Below, in pieces: positions 1 through 12,600 of a stretch of 64,000 nt of DNA; within the stretch, counting starts at the first letter, position 1, and each line of letters begins with the position of its first letter. The notes below the pieces were generated by a model. The model saw only the letters and a list, made by a program, of their open reading frames with translations. It searched no databases and was not told where the DNA came from. Source of the stretch: Sipunculus nudus (taxonomy: Eukaryota; Annelida; Sipuncula; Golfingiida; Sipunculidae); assembly GCA_026874595.1 (NCBI GenBank), contig CM049309.1:46344079-46408078 (forward strand), written 5' to 3'. Made by a program: the position numbers and the translations under genes.

Positions 1-765
1 TTTACCTGTAATTCGGCTTAAAAGTGGATAAGAATAAAACTTCCGTCGGTATGTACCGGCTTTGTAAATGGCACTATTGCTTCGTGACAACGTGTCAGGT
101 GGAATGCCCCGCGAAGTGTGGGCGGTAATAGGGGGATCTCCCTTAACGCGGATACGCATGCGGATGCGCGCAGTACCGCAGGTTTCCTCATGTTACCAAT
201 TTCTCTATACGCGGACCAGCACGAACCTCTAAAACAAATCCATTTCCCAATTTTCTTCTGTATATCAGATAACAAAGTATAGGAATAATAACTGCATTTA
301 TTATATTACGGACGTCAGTCACATTCCGGCACCTCGATGAAGTTACACAACCACTTCTTTATAAAAGAACTCGATCGTAAGCCCTAAATCATTAAAATAA
401 TTTAGGCAACATTTGATTGATATTAAAAATTGATGGAAATAAGCAAATGTCAGTTTACAGGCTTAAAGATTACACAAATCTTGTTTGCATAACGAAGCAT
501 CAGAACAATAAAAATTAGTATGGATATTAATTAATGGCATTAACGTAACATTGAGAAAATTAGATATTATAGACCAAGTCCAGTTTGATTAATCAGTGTA
601 TAGAGTGTCTTTTCGATGTCATCGCACTTATAAAGCTACCATTATAGACTCATTTTCCAAAGTCATAGCAACGAGGAAAAACATATCTCTATTTTATATT
701 TATAAAAATCACTAAGTCTTATCATTTGATAGCTTAAAATAGTAAGATATAGAATAAAATAGTAG
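1..765. other. Non-coding stretch, no gene recognised
   Basis: Mostly AT-rich sequence. A minus-strand open frame of about 85 codons covers 18-275 in a GC-richer patch, but it has no recognisable domain and no splice support, so I do not call it. No repeat shared with the rest of the window was noticed before position 766. Confidence 0.5.
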
Positions 766-1512
766 TACAGTCCAACCTGTCTGAACGACCACCTGTGAAA
801 TGCGGGCACCTGGCTATTACGACCAGTATATATCAGTCCCTTTTGAAATTCCGTTATATTATCTATAGATAAAACCTGTGAAATACGACCACCTGGCTAT
901 TATGGATTACGGGCAGTTTTTCCTGACCAAAGTGACATATTACTAATTAATTGACCTGCCTAATGCGGGCACTCTATGTGCTACTCACTGACCAGCGCTG
1001 ATCAGTCGGTGGATTGACCATGCGTGAAATTGCGGTCACTTGCACCGCTGCTATTTGTTTTACTGGTGTGCGTGCATGTGTACGGAGCAAAGACGGGTGA
1101 TTATTTGGACCCTGGGCCGAACCTGGGCCTGGAGCCCCAGGCGGGCAACGTGACTGGCTCACACCACCTATCAATCCACATGAATGGAGGTACCCCTAAG
1201 TTAATCTTTGATCTGTGCCTCTGAGATCTGTCTTTTATCTATTTCTAAAGTGCATTACATCATATTACGCAGATAAATACATGTACATTTGTGTGCAGTT
1301 ACAAATCACAGGTAACACCAAGATCGTTTCCTCCTGCAAATATGTTTTTATTCATAGTCATAAAGATGGTCTAATATGTTTATTTCTGTCATACATATCA
1401 GCTAGATTTTCTGCAGTTACTAATGTTCAGAACCTGTCAAATACAACCACCTGTCTATTACGACCACTTTGCCCAGTCCCTTGGATGGTCGCATTAGACA
1501 GGTTCGACTGTA
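766..1512. mobile_element. MITE with Tc1/mariner (pogo-like) termini
   Basis: The two ends are inverted repeats: left TACAGTCCAACCTGTC at 766-781, right GACAGGTTCGACTGTA at 1497-1512. They match at 15 of 16 positions. Read as TA target duplications (766-767 and 1511-1512), the element proper begins CAGTC and ends GACTG, the usual form of Tc1/mariner and especially pogo/Tigger termini. Subterminal copies of a 'cgaccacctgt' motif occur near 785, 880 and 1455. No transposase is encoded, so it would be non-autonomous. Superfamily assignment is inference from the termini. Confidence 0.7.
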
Positions 1513-2219
1513 TATATTAATTACGGGATAAGCATTAATAATCGTTTTTATAAAATTATTCGAAACACATACCATTAGTTTATTTTTATATTTCGAAAGC
1601 GGATGCCATAATGTAAGCTATAATACATCCTCTTTCTGGTTGCTATATAGCCCCATGGAGAATGAATTTTTAAAGGTTTCCAAAAGATGACCATGTATGC
1701 GATTCAGTATGACGATTGTGATATACAAGTTGCATTATAGGCCCCCACTAATATAAATATGTTATGTCAAATAAATTAAAAACTGTCACAAATTAAACAA
1801 AACTGCACTCACGGTAAATCACCTGCATAATGGACTTGCCTTTCGCATTAGCAGCTGTTTCATCCGATATGTTTATTGATGTATGTTGATTTATAGGAAT
1901 CCCGTGTTATTTCTAGTTCGCAAATCTACGTCATATATAATTAAGGTAAGTTCTATATAATAGATGATCAAAACATAAAAAAATATAACTTTAATGTTGC
2001 ATTTCATCAATTAAAATAAAAGTAATAAATATTTCCCAAACATTTGATAAACTAAGGTGTAATATTCCTGATAGTGCGATATGTTGTATAGGGAATAATA
2101 ATTTTCCGGCAGCCGACATTGGTCCGCAAACGGCGTGCGGATTCGCGTTTAGGTAAATCTCGTGATGATCTGGTGTACCAGAAATATATTTTACCATAAT
2201 AATATAAATGGCCCCTGGT

Positions 2220-2297
2220 GGACGCTCTTATAATAATTTACACAGCGCTTTACCCATAGGCCAACTACCTATATCGTAAGCGCTGTTTGTTATGACC
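2220..2297 (-). repeat. Inverted fragment of the 19.1-19.8 kb transposon-like element
   Basis: On the minus strand this reads through a block with 'aacagcgcttacgatatagg' and then 'aaagcgctgtgtaaa', closely matching the last ~75 bp of the 700 bp insertion at 19103-19802. It continues into 'aagagcgtc', a variant of that element's end. It therefore looks like a second, terminal-fragment member of that family. Confidence 0.6.
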
Positions 2298-2607
2298 TTG
2301 TATCCTGAATCTCTACACAAGAGGGGAGCACTGTGGGGATACATTTTAGTCTATTGTGAGACAAAATTATTTGGATATTGTAATCTTGTACAAGCTTTTC
2401 GAAATCAATAAATATGTGTTTACCTTGAAGCGATTTATAATTTGAACAGTTCTAATAAAAGTGTACAAAAAAAAACTTTATTCAAAATATTAATTTACGT
2501 TGTATATATATGTATATTCATAAGTATATAATTTAATATACATTAAATCTTACGTACACTATATTCATTATATATTCATTAAATTTTCATTATATATATG
2601 CTTATCT

Positions 2608-2610
<3 letters not shown>

Positions 2611-2668
<58 letters not shown>
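2611..2668. repeat. (AT)n microsatellite
   Basis: An uninterrupted AT dinucleotide run of about 58 bp within a wider AT-rich zone. Confidence 0.95.
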
Positions 2669-2670
<2 letters not shown>

Positions 2671-3421
2671 CTCTGTTGTTATGAAAACTAAAATAAAATT
2701 ATCTTATCAATAGGCACATATTTAATATTTTTTTATGGATAAATTGTGACTTGTCCATATTTCAATCCTTGATCTTACCCCACGCGGGATTATAGGGTGT
2801 GTGCCCTTACATATATACATTAATTATGTATAACAAATATATTAACAAATCATGAACTTTTACCCATATACTTACCGTTACATTTCTTCATGATATATTA
2901 GATCTATATCGGTTACTAAAAGGTTACCATTTTATGTTTGACTTATTTCTGGAAATAAAATAACAGAGAAAATGGCAGAATCTTTGTAGTGTTCAAAGAG
3001 TAACCATTAATAATACCACTTAAGGTTACCTCGATTTCGTACAGTATCAAAAGGGGAACAAGGGGAAATTTTGCAAATCCATTATTTTTCTATGATGACT
3101 TGGAACAAAGGACATGTTGATTTAATTCATCTAAATTATAAAAATTTACTCATCTGAGATATTAAACGTGTATTCAACAATAAAACTAAATAATTGTCTA
3201 CGATTTGAAAATGTTCGTTTCAGGCCTTGAATTTCTCACATATAATAATGCCAAAGAAAGTTGATCAGTTGATCATGCAGTCAAATGCCAAAGAAAAAGA
3301 AATAATACTCGTAATTTTACCTTTATTGTAAATATATAGAGAAGAAAATGCTTTTACATAATTTTAATTTAATACTCACTGAAAACAGACAAATATGTTA
3401 TGTTTCAATTGACAGCAGATT

Positions 3422-3454
3422 TATATAAGTCCGGTTCGTCACCCGGCCGGACTT
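3422..3454 (+). promoter_or_regulatory. TATA-like box and short hairpin upstream of the MIF4G gene
   Basis: TATATAAG at 3422-3429 is followed at once by a perfect 8-bp inverted repeat AAGTCCGG...CCGGACTT (3427-3454). The start codon at 3620 lies about 190 bp downstream, a plausible distance for a core promoter plus 5'UTR. Promoter activity is inference; the motifs are visible. Confidence 0.4.
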
Positions 3455-3619
3455 GGCCTCCGACATGAGTCCCCCGACACGCGACTTCTGGGTTTAGGTC
3501 GGTACCTGGTTGTTTATACATGTGAGCACAGGACAGTGGCCTTAGTGCGTACTCCGGCGAACACAATCAAATCAGTAAATTGAAATTACCTGCAGCTTCT
3601 GATTAAGTCTGTGTTCGAG

Positions 3620-3685
3620 ATGGCTGGTCGAGGAAGGGGCAGAGGAGTGATGCAGCTGTCTGGGTTACGAAAACCTGGAATGAAG
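3620..3685 (+). CDS. MIF4G gene exon 1 (start codon, RG-rich N-terminus)
   Basis: ATG at 3620 opens 22 codons encoding an Arg/Gly-rich start followed by 'LSGLRKPGMK'. It ends AAG before a GTGGTA donor at 3686. It ends in phase 0, which matches exon 2. The first ATG after the TATA-like motif in this frame was chosen. The donor is not a strong consensus, which is the main doubt. Confidence 0.7.
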
Positions 3686-6600
3686 GTGGTACCAGTACCT
3701 CCCTCCCCTTTTTGGCCCGAGTATAGAATCCGGCCTACATTGCCAAGATGGGTCTAAACTGACTGGACTGTCTCATATTACTTGTAGTAATCAACATAAG
3801 CCTTGACATGCTTGATGATATGACATCTACCAGTGTGTCTACATGCCTCGGAGCCACTATAGAACGCGGGCATCGCTTCTATTGAGGAACATATGAATAA
3901 AATTGTCTCCTCTCATTCCCTATTTTAACTCCTACTTTTCCCTGTAGGTGGCCCTACACTCAACTCTTCTAACATAATCAACTACTAAGCATCAAAGTCG
4001 CCTGAACCGGGAATCGAACCTACGATCTGTAGACTAGGAGCCCTACACGCTACTAAGTGAGCCGTGAAGACAAGATACCAGCAGGAGCAAGTTTTGTTCA
4101 TTTATATCTGCGATTGAAGAGGCATCTGTCGCGAAAACGGGAAACCATTTACTATTTTAACAGGAAAATTAAGCTTTAGCACCCCCCGGTTCAGACGGGG
4201 AACCCAGGTTCCCCGAACCCCTCCTCCTCTAATATAATAAACTCCAGCTATGAGCAAAATTAAATACGGGAATTCTGAGGAAACTGATATTTATCGGCCT
4301 TTTCCAGGAAACAATTTATTATGCGACACCCGTTGTACCGGCGGTAGGCCCATGCCTCTTCTTACTTCTCCATTACATAATTGATGAATCCTAAACATAA
4401 GTACATTACGTCCTTCCATATACACCCATAACCTTGTCCATGTAGGCTGGATCTATACTCGCTCCCTAAAATTATGTCATGACCAAGCAAACATTTTGTC
4501 CAAGGCATGCCATATGATATCACACTTACTTGACAAAGGAAAAATTCTCTATTTTTATAGCTCAGCTGACTATAAGTCATCTGAGCTATAGCAATGGTCC
4601 TTTGTTGGTCGTTTGTCCATTAACAGGACATGTTTTGATATCGTACATCCAAAATTCACTTCCACACAGTTGGATGTCCTTTAGTTCTTCTACCAAACCC
4701 AAAACTGGATCCCTGTGACTTGGTTGAATCATTTGAGAAATTAAGGGAAAAGCCTATAATATCTCCCTCAACTAACCAACAGTGATTTGAAAAGGGAATT
4801 TTTAATCAATTTGACTTAACCTTTTTTTTTTATAAATAAAATTAAACATGTTTTTAAAGATTTTTTTAAGGAATAATCAAGAAGATGCCATGTTGTGGCA
4901 TTGTTTTTTTTTTTATTTTATCTGTAAAAAACAATGTTTGTTTAAATTAAGTATAAGCATTTTATGATTAAAAAAATATGTATTTGTATGCATAATTTTA
5001 CATGACCAAACTAATAATGCTACAGCTTATAATTCTAAATTTACGTATTTTTTATATTGCAAATTTGTAAAATCAAAACAAATCAATATTTTAAATTTTA
5101 TTCATTAAACACATTCTTATTATACTACCAAAAATGGACATGCTGAAAAAGATAGGGTTTAATAAAAAATTAAAATTGTTATTTCCCTGCCTCAGCAGAA
5201 AGTGAAATAAAATTATCAGACCTTATTGTCCACATGTCTGTCTATCTGTAAATATTTCATATGCAACAGAGTAATAGAAAAACAGACACTGGTTTTTCCA
5301 TGGCTGTCATGTCAGAGTATTGGTTTGGTAGTCATATATTCAGAGTTTGATCTTTAGATTTTTTTTGCACTAGCCCGTCGGGCTAGTGGCTGTAATCTTG
5401 CACTGGCCCGCACCAATTTGCACTAGCCCCCTTTTTGGTGGTATTTTTTAAGCAGTATTTCTCTAGTATGTAGTATTTTATGTGGTATTTTAATTTCATC
5501 AAGAACACTATAATTGTCTAAATAAAAATAGTATTTGAATATTTAAAAGTGTTTAGTGATACTAGCACATGCAGCTTTGAAGCTCAGCTGTTACGTGAAA
5601 CATAACTCCTCTCTCCAACAGTAAAGCTGGTAAAACAAAGTAAACATAAGTGTATTTCCAAAACAACTTTAATGTCTTAGGTGACCACTTCAGCTGGGGC
5701 AAACACTTTCACCCCTCAGCATTGTCTCAATCACTTAATTATACATATAAAAGCAGTTGTGTAAAACATCAGACCATACTAAAATTTGTAATATTACGCA
5801 TGGACATTAATTGAGGCTTATTTCTCATATTTTTTTTCAAGTATATATTGTCACTTTCTCATTTTTTTTTTAAACCTCTCATAAAAAAAATTATTTTTTG
5901 CTGTAATTAATGGCTTAGCGAGCAATGATGATCTCTATCAGGCATACGCCTAAACAAGAAGCGCCGTTTGGTCAGGTAAGATCAGTTTACTTCAAAGACT
6001 ATTACTAAAATGAAATTTACAAAGGCAGTAAAAAAGAAACACAACCTAACAAACACGGTTGCTAAAATTTTATGCATGTTTCGATCAGCTGTGGCCTGTA
6101 GAAACGATTTCCCTGTTTGCCACAAACCCTGTCATTGTCACCACAAACTGATGAAATCACGCAATTTTTGCAGTACCAAACATCTGATTTTTATTGAGCA
6201 TTAGACAACGTCAGTTGCAGTTTCCAGTAAATGGGCCGCGTCATTTGCTTTATATACTGTTGGTGCCACCGTCAACGTAGCTGAAAATTATAAACACCGA
6301 AAGTGACATGGTGTCAGTGAACATTTTCCCTCCAAAATAGTCATGAATGAAGTCACATAGGGTGAGTTTTAACTACGAACCTCTTATTAGCCTTCTGCTT
6401 ATAACACGTGACAGCTCCACCAATCACAATATCTTTTGTGTGGGCCAGCCTGCCTGGGCATGTGTTTATGCAAATCAACGTGTTACATGGTTTTAATGCC
6501 CACATCGGCCGGTGACAGTGTGAAATTTAAAAAAAAATTTCATCAAATGTGACGGGGAAGAGCTTCCGCTTTATTTGTAGTCAAATCAGAACCTTTTCTA

Positions 6601-9600
6601 ATTGCTCAATGTTTTTGCAGGCGGTTTTGCCCGCTGTTGCGCCCAAGTAACAAACATTGGTGCTCAGAATAAACGATCGGCACCTTCAGGAAATACCTTT
6701 TTATTATAGAAATTAAGAGCATCTAGGAATAACAGAAAGGCTGTCTTTGAAGCACATGAAGGCGGATTTTTACCTGGCCAGATGTGTTTGCGGCAGATTA
6801 TACCAACAAAAATTATTTACAGACAAGTCCAAAAAAATTTCTCTTTTTATTATAGAAATTAAGAGCATCTAGGAATAACAGAAAGGCTGTCTTTGAAGCA
6901 CATGAAGGCAGATTTTTACCTGGCCAGATGTGTTTGCGGCAGATTATACCAACAAAAATTATTTACAGACTAGTCCAAAAAAATTTCCAGCCACTGTCGA
7001 AAATCTCGATCGGCCGGGTTAGCCCCAACACAGTTTTTTTAAGGATGACCTGAGTGCCATGACCCATGGGTCCCTCATTGCTTTTAGAATTGAACACCAA
7101 ATATGACAATTCTTGATTGAGTTTAAAACATGTTTTTAGCTCAGCTGGCTATAAGTCATCTGAGCTATAGTCATGATCCTTTGTACGCTGGCTGGCTGTT
7201 AACAGAGCACATTTAGAAACCTTTGGACCCATTCACTATGCTTCGGCCTTTTGAAATCAGTTCGGCAAAGTTAGAACAAAAGGCCTCACTCACACCTATG
7301 TTTTGACTTTGCCGTCCTGATTTCAAAAGGCCGAAATGTAGTGAATGCTTCGGACCTAGATCTGAGAGTGCACATAGTGCATAATATAATATCTGGAAAA
7401 ATTCTGAGAAATCTCAGAATAAAAATTTGGTGCACCTGAGAACCCACTTGGAAAGTTGAAAAAGTGTTCAAACAGATCAAACAACTATTAAAGAAACTGG
7501 TATAACTCTTAATCCATACCTGATAATTGGTCCATTATCACACTTTTTCTGACAGCCAGCTCTAGTGTGTAGCATATTTTAATGCAAGCACCAAAATTAG
7601 ATAAAAAAGTATGTTAATCGATAACTGTTATTGATTTAACTTCAGGGGAACAGTCCAGATCCTTCAACATTGACAGCAATGATAAAAAACTTGAATATTG
7701 AAGCCAGCACTGAAGAAGTCAACAGCATAAAAAAGACCGTCACAGAACAAGCAACAAGTAAAAGTAAACTTGAGGAAGCAGTCGCTGCCATTTATCAGAA
7801 GTGTTCCAAGAACTGGGAGTTCGCTAAAGTCGGGGCACAGATCTGTGGTCAGCTGGTAAACCTGGAGGCAGACGGTGTCAAATTTCGAAATTGTTTGTTA
7901 TCACAAATCCAGACAGACTTTAAAAGTGAGTATGGACTGGAAATAACATGCAACGAGTCTCTGTCAAGGTTGGCATGCCCCTTTATTAGACCTTTAATAA
8001 CAATAATTTTCTTCAACAGATAATTACCACTTTTGGTTGGAACAGAGTAAAGTAGTGGAGTGTAGTCAGTGAAGTCAAGTAATGACATTGAGGACAATAC
8101 ATGATTATAAATTAGTAAGCCATATGGCTGCCAGGGTGTTAATTCAAGCAGCCATAAACATAGATAAGTAAATGCGCTAAGTGAATCCCATGTATCAAGG
8201 AATTTAAAGAACTTTATATATAAATAAAAAGAAACTAGGTGCAATTATTAGTTCGGAAGTGGCCTTTGTGGTTACTGAAGTTATTAACAGAAATTTCATT
8301 GTTCATCTTTTTAACATGGAATGTTGAACATCAGGAATTTTTCATAATTTATTCCAATGGGTTATAAAAAAACACTTCTTGATTGTGAGCTCACACTGAA
8401 GAATTTTGATTTAAAGGGACATAATCAGGATAAATAATACGCCTATTCTTTCACACTATTGGTTCAGTTTTGCTTTATACAATAATTTCCCAGCAGAACC
8501 ATCTGATTACACAGTCTCATTTCCTTGCATATGGCTGTTTAACACCATGTTATGGCTGTGCGTGTTGGTAAACACAGTCCATGTGTGTCTGTTTACCATA
8601 ACAAGGCCACATGACTGGAGATCTGATTAAGAGGGGCAGCATGCAGTGTTTAAGCCAGAGGGAACATGTATTATATTTTTTTGGCTTAGTCAGTCAGAGC
8701 ATCTCCTGATTGACACATGTTGTGGCTCCATGCTGCACACGGCCCCACGCACTGTGTTTACCGGTATGTTGACACCGATCACGCCTGGTCCACCGTTTTT
8801 TAACACTCGTTTACAGAAGTAAGCAAACGGTTACAAGGCAATATTTTGGCAGGTACAGATTTATTCAAAACAGAAGAAGCTATTTTCTTGTTAACTCAAC
8901 ATGCTTTATAGTTGATTTGGCCCCTTAAAACATTCACAGCAGAAATGTATACTGTCAAACCATTCCAACTTAGAACTTTTCTTTAATTAACAGTTTTTCT
9001 CATATGTGGTCACAAAAACACATACAGTGGAACCACTGATTAACAGACACCTGTGGGTCCTTGATGTTATATAAATTAGAAATGTCCATATTAGAGAAGT
9101 TACAGATACCTGTATCTCTGTATCACATGATCAGGCCATCCTTAAAAATTTCTGTGTTGGGGCTAACATTGGTCCAAAAAAAGTCATCAGGTAGGGAGGA
9201 AAAAAATATTTTTTTTAAAGGAGGATCTGGAGTTTACTACACCTTTTTTTACCGGAGATTAGCATATGCGAGGTTTATGTCAAATTACATACCCGTACTC
9301 CATTCATTCCTTGCCTCGATACCATTGAAACATGCACAACAAGGTATCTCTGAACAGATTTTGTGTTTTATTACAGGCTTAAAATCCTGTACTTGGGTTT
9401 AAAATGTTTTAGTACATGCTTTGAACATGTACATGTCAAACATTCACATATTTTAAAAGTTATCAAGTACTTTTCCAATAATGGTCAAGCATGTTATCAT
9501 GGAAGCATTATAACTGATGTATATCCCATTGCACAGGTTCGCATTAGGCCTGTAAGCCTTGTTCTGGATCTCACATGAATTTGCAGACAATTTTATTTTG

Positions 9601-12600
9601 TGTTGTATGCGAGTGCCAGCATTGTAGGAATGAGTGCAGTTTGAGATTTCCTTTGCAAGTGAAGAGGTATAATTAAGAACGACGGTAATAAATAAACTCT
9701 TTAGTAATAGTCAATGCCTAATAAGGTAGTAGAATATATAAAATGTTTATATAAATATATGTAAAACTACTTTTTGAAAGATGAAACCATATATTGGATG
9801 TCGGTACCCTGATTAGGAATTTTATTTCATCGGTGTTGATGTATATACAAACAAAATCTTGGTCAAGTTCGAAGATGGGTGACCTTGACTTATTTCTCGA
9901 CGTTTTAGAGCGAATTATTAAAAATAACCGGCGTGTGTTAACATTTACCATGTGAGGAGGATATCTCCAAAAGTATTCAACACAGAAATTTCATTTCTTT
10001 GGTGCTGATACATATCAACAAAATCTCGGTCAAGTTCCAAGATGGATGACCCAAGGTCACAGAGCTTATAATAGAAAAAAACTTAGGAGCTTATTTCTAA
10101 GGAACCACTGGATGGATTGTTTTGGAATATGGAATTGTTATTGGCCTTGATGATCTCGTGCAAAGACTGGGGCCAGCCTTACATAGTCCATACCTCTCTA
10201 GTTCCAATTCACAACTTGAACAAAAGACATATTTACAGATCTACATCCATGTGAGAACAAATATTTCATGAATACTTGTTACTGTTACCACCCATAAATA
10301 CTGCTCTTTTGGCTGAGGGCTTTTGTCAGTTTTTGCTGATATTCTAGTATTTTTCTGTAATTAATGACTGATCTCTATCTCGTCTACGTCTAAACAAGAA
10401 ATGCCGTACGGTCAGGAAATATCTGTTTATTATAAAAGCTATTAATAAAATGAATTAAATTTACAAAGGCAGTTAAAAAGAAACACAAGTAAAAAAAAGA
10501 CAGTCGCTTATATGTTATGCCTGTTCTGATCAGCTGTTACCGGTAGAAACGATGCGTCAGACACCACGCAAAACCCTGTCATGATCGCCACAGAACTGAC
10601 GAATTCACGCAATTCTTGTTATACCAAACATGTGATTTGTGGAGATCGTGCGTTACACATCGTCAGTTGCAGATTCCATTAAATAGGCCTGCTTCATTTG
10701 CTTGATATAGGCCTACTCACGGTGCCACCGTGAGTGTTGCTGAAAAATTAAAACCAGCGTAAGCGACACGATGTCGGTGAACATTTTCCCGCCAAAATAG
10801 TGATGAATGAAGTCACATGGGGTGAACTTTTACTACGGACCTCTTATTGGCTCTCTGGCTATGACGCGTGACCGCTCCGCCAATCACAAGAACGTTTGCG
10901 TGGGCCAGGCACGTGTTTATGCAAATCAACGTGTCACATGGTTTAAATGCCAACATTGGTCAGTTGACAGTATGAATGCCGAGAGAACTTTCATTTAATC
11001 AGTTAATGCGACAGCGGTAAGCTTCCGCTTTATTTGAAATCAAATAAGAACCATTTCTAATTGCTCAGTATTGTTTTTCAGCCTGTTTCGCCAGAACAAC
11101 GAAATTTGATGGCGGTTTCCCGGCAGTTTTTCTACTCTCGCGCACGAGTGTAGCGATCGTTCCACGTGTATATATAAAGGCACAACCTGACTAATTGTTA
11201 GGGCTCAAATTAAACGATCGGCGACGTTGGGTAATACCTTTCATTATGGAAATTAAGTGCATCTAAAAATGTAATAGAAGGATTTTTTTTTCTAGCACAT
11301 GAAGGCAGATTTTTACGGGCCCAGGTGCTTGCGGCAGATCATATAAAAATATTAATTTGCAGATATGTCCAAAAAAAAATTCCAGCCTCAGCCAAAAATC
11401 ACGACCGGCCGGGTTAGCCCCAACACAGAACTTTTTAAGGATGGCCTCACTTCAAATGTATTAAATAGAGGGATGTCTGTAAATGGAAGGTCCCAATAAG
11501 AAAGGTTTTCATGTCTTTCTAATTATTATCTCAGAGGTCTGGGATAATCTTAAAAGCCTTTATTCTTCTATTTCAGGGAAAGAGCAGTTGCGCAACTCGG
11601 ACCTCCAGAGATACTTGGGCTGCATGGCTTTTCTGTGCCAAGTGTTTAAATATGTCAAGACCATCAATGGAGAGTACATGAAACCCCTGGTGGAACCTGT
11701 TACTGAGGCTCTGCTGGAGCTTGTAGGTGCAGACTCCAACGAAGAGGAGATTGACTGTGGTGTATTACAGGTTTGTAATCATAAACAGAGCAAATCTGGG
11801 AAAAATGAGGCTTAAAATCAATGCAGTGGATTACTGTGGACCCTTCCAATTAGCCAAAGACACTGGCTTGATCTGATAGTTTGTCTGTTTTAAAGATTTT
11901 ATATAACTTGCCATGTATAATAATTTCAGCAGTTGGCTGTGACCACCAGTTCCTGTGATTTGTAAACTATATGGGAGTTCTAAATGGCTAACATCTGCCA
12001 TCCATGTATATATGTTGTAAATAGAGCTTGTTTGTGGTGTTTGCATAGAACCCCTTAAATGAGTGAAAATTAGGCTGTTTATTTACTTATTAAATCAATT
12101 CTTCTTACAATATGTTACCAATTTTTTTTTTTTTGTATGTACTGTAGATAACGTTTAATGATAGGTGTTACTTCACAATTGACAGATTCAAGCCACAGGA
12201 AAAATACTTGAAACTTTGAGCAAAAAGAACGCTGGGAAGGTCATGCTGGAGGTCAGAAGAAGAATAATGTCACCAAGGTTAGTGAAGATACAGTGACCGG
12301 CCCCATTAAGGCTGGGGGTCTGGTTCAGTAATTCAAGACATCTTGTTCTTTTCCAGGTATATCCTTTTGTTTCATATGAAAAAAAATCTCTTGTTCTTAT
12401 CCAAGTATACTCATGTAAAGTATCCATGATGTGTTTCATAGGAAAAAGTAAAATGCTGTTGTTGTGTGTTATGTGGCAGTTTTTACTATAAGGGTACAAA
12501 TAACTTGCAGGTATTTTTGCTGTTGTTATTTTCAATAGTATACTTCTGATGCTTATTAGTGCAGTCTTGTGTTCTTTTTTTAACCAGTTCTCTAAAAAAA

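Larger units (their letters stand above)
1513..3419. other. AT-rich intergenic sequence upstream of the MIF4G gene
   Basis: No coding region is supported. It holds the (AT)n tract at 2611-2668 and a fragment at 2220-2297 related to the 19103-19802 transposon-like insertion. The rest shows no recognisable structure. Confidence 0.5.
7926..11576. other. Intron 2 of the MIF4G gene (repeat-rich)
   Basis: Contains no supported exon. It holds an inverted fragment of the A/B repeat end at about 9133-9175, a ~115 bp segment at 9450-9565 shared with 30160-30270, and repeat copy B at 10350-11446. The remaining sequence around 8.0-9.1 kb shows only a short block at about 8570-8610 resembling 15520-15560. 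Confidence 0.6.

Noticed and set aside
18-275. 85-codon minus-strand ORF in a GC-richer patch
   Set aside because: No recognisable domain, no matching splice pattern, and no conserved copy elsewhere in the window.
1024-1224. Open frame that looks like a secreted peptide (hydrophobic N-terminus)
   Set aside because: It starts with GTG rather than ATG and lies inside the pogo-like MITE. No splice support.
3996-4078. tRNA gene
   Set aside because: A and B boxes are present, but acceptor and T-arm pairing are poor. Better explained as a SINE head.
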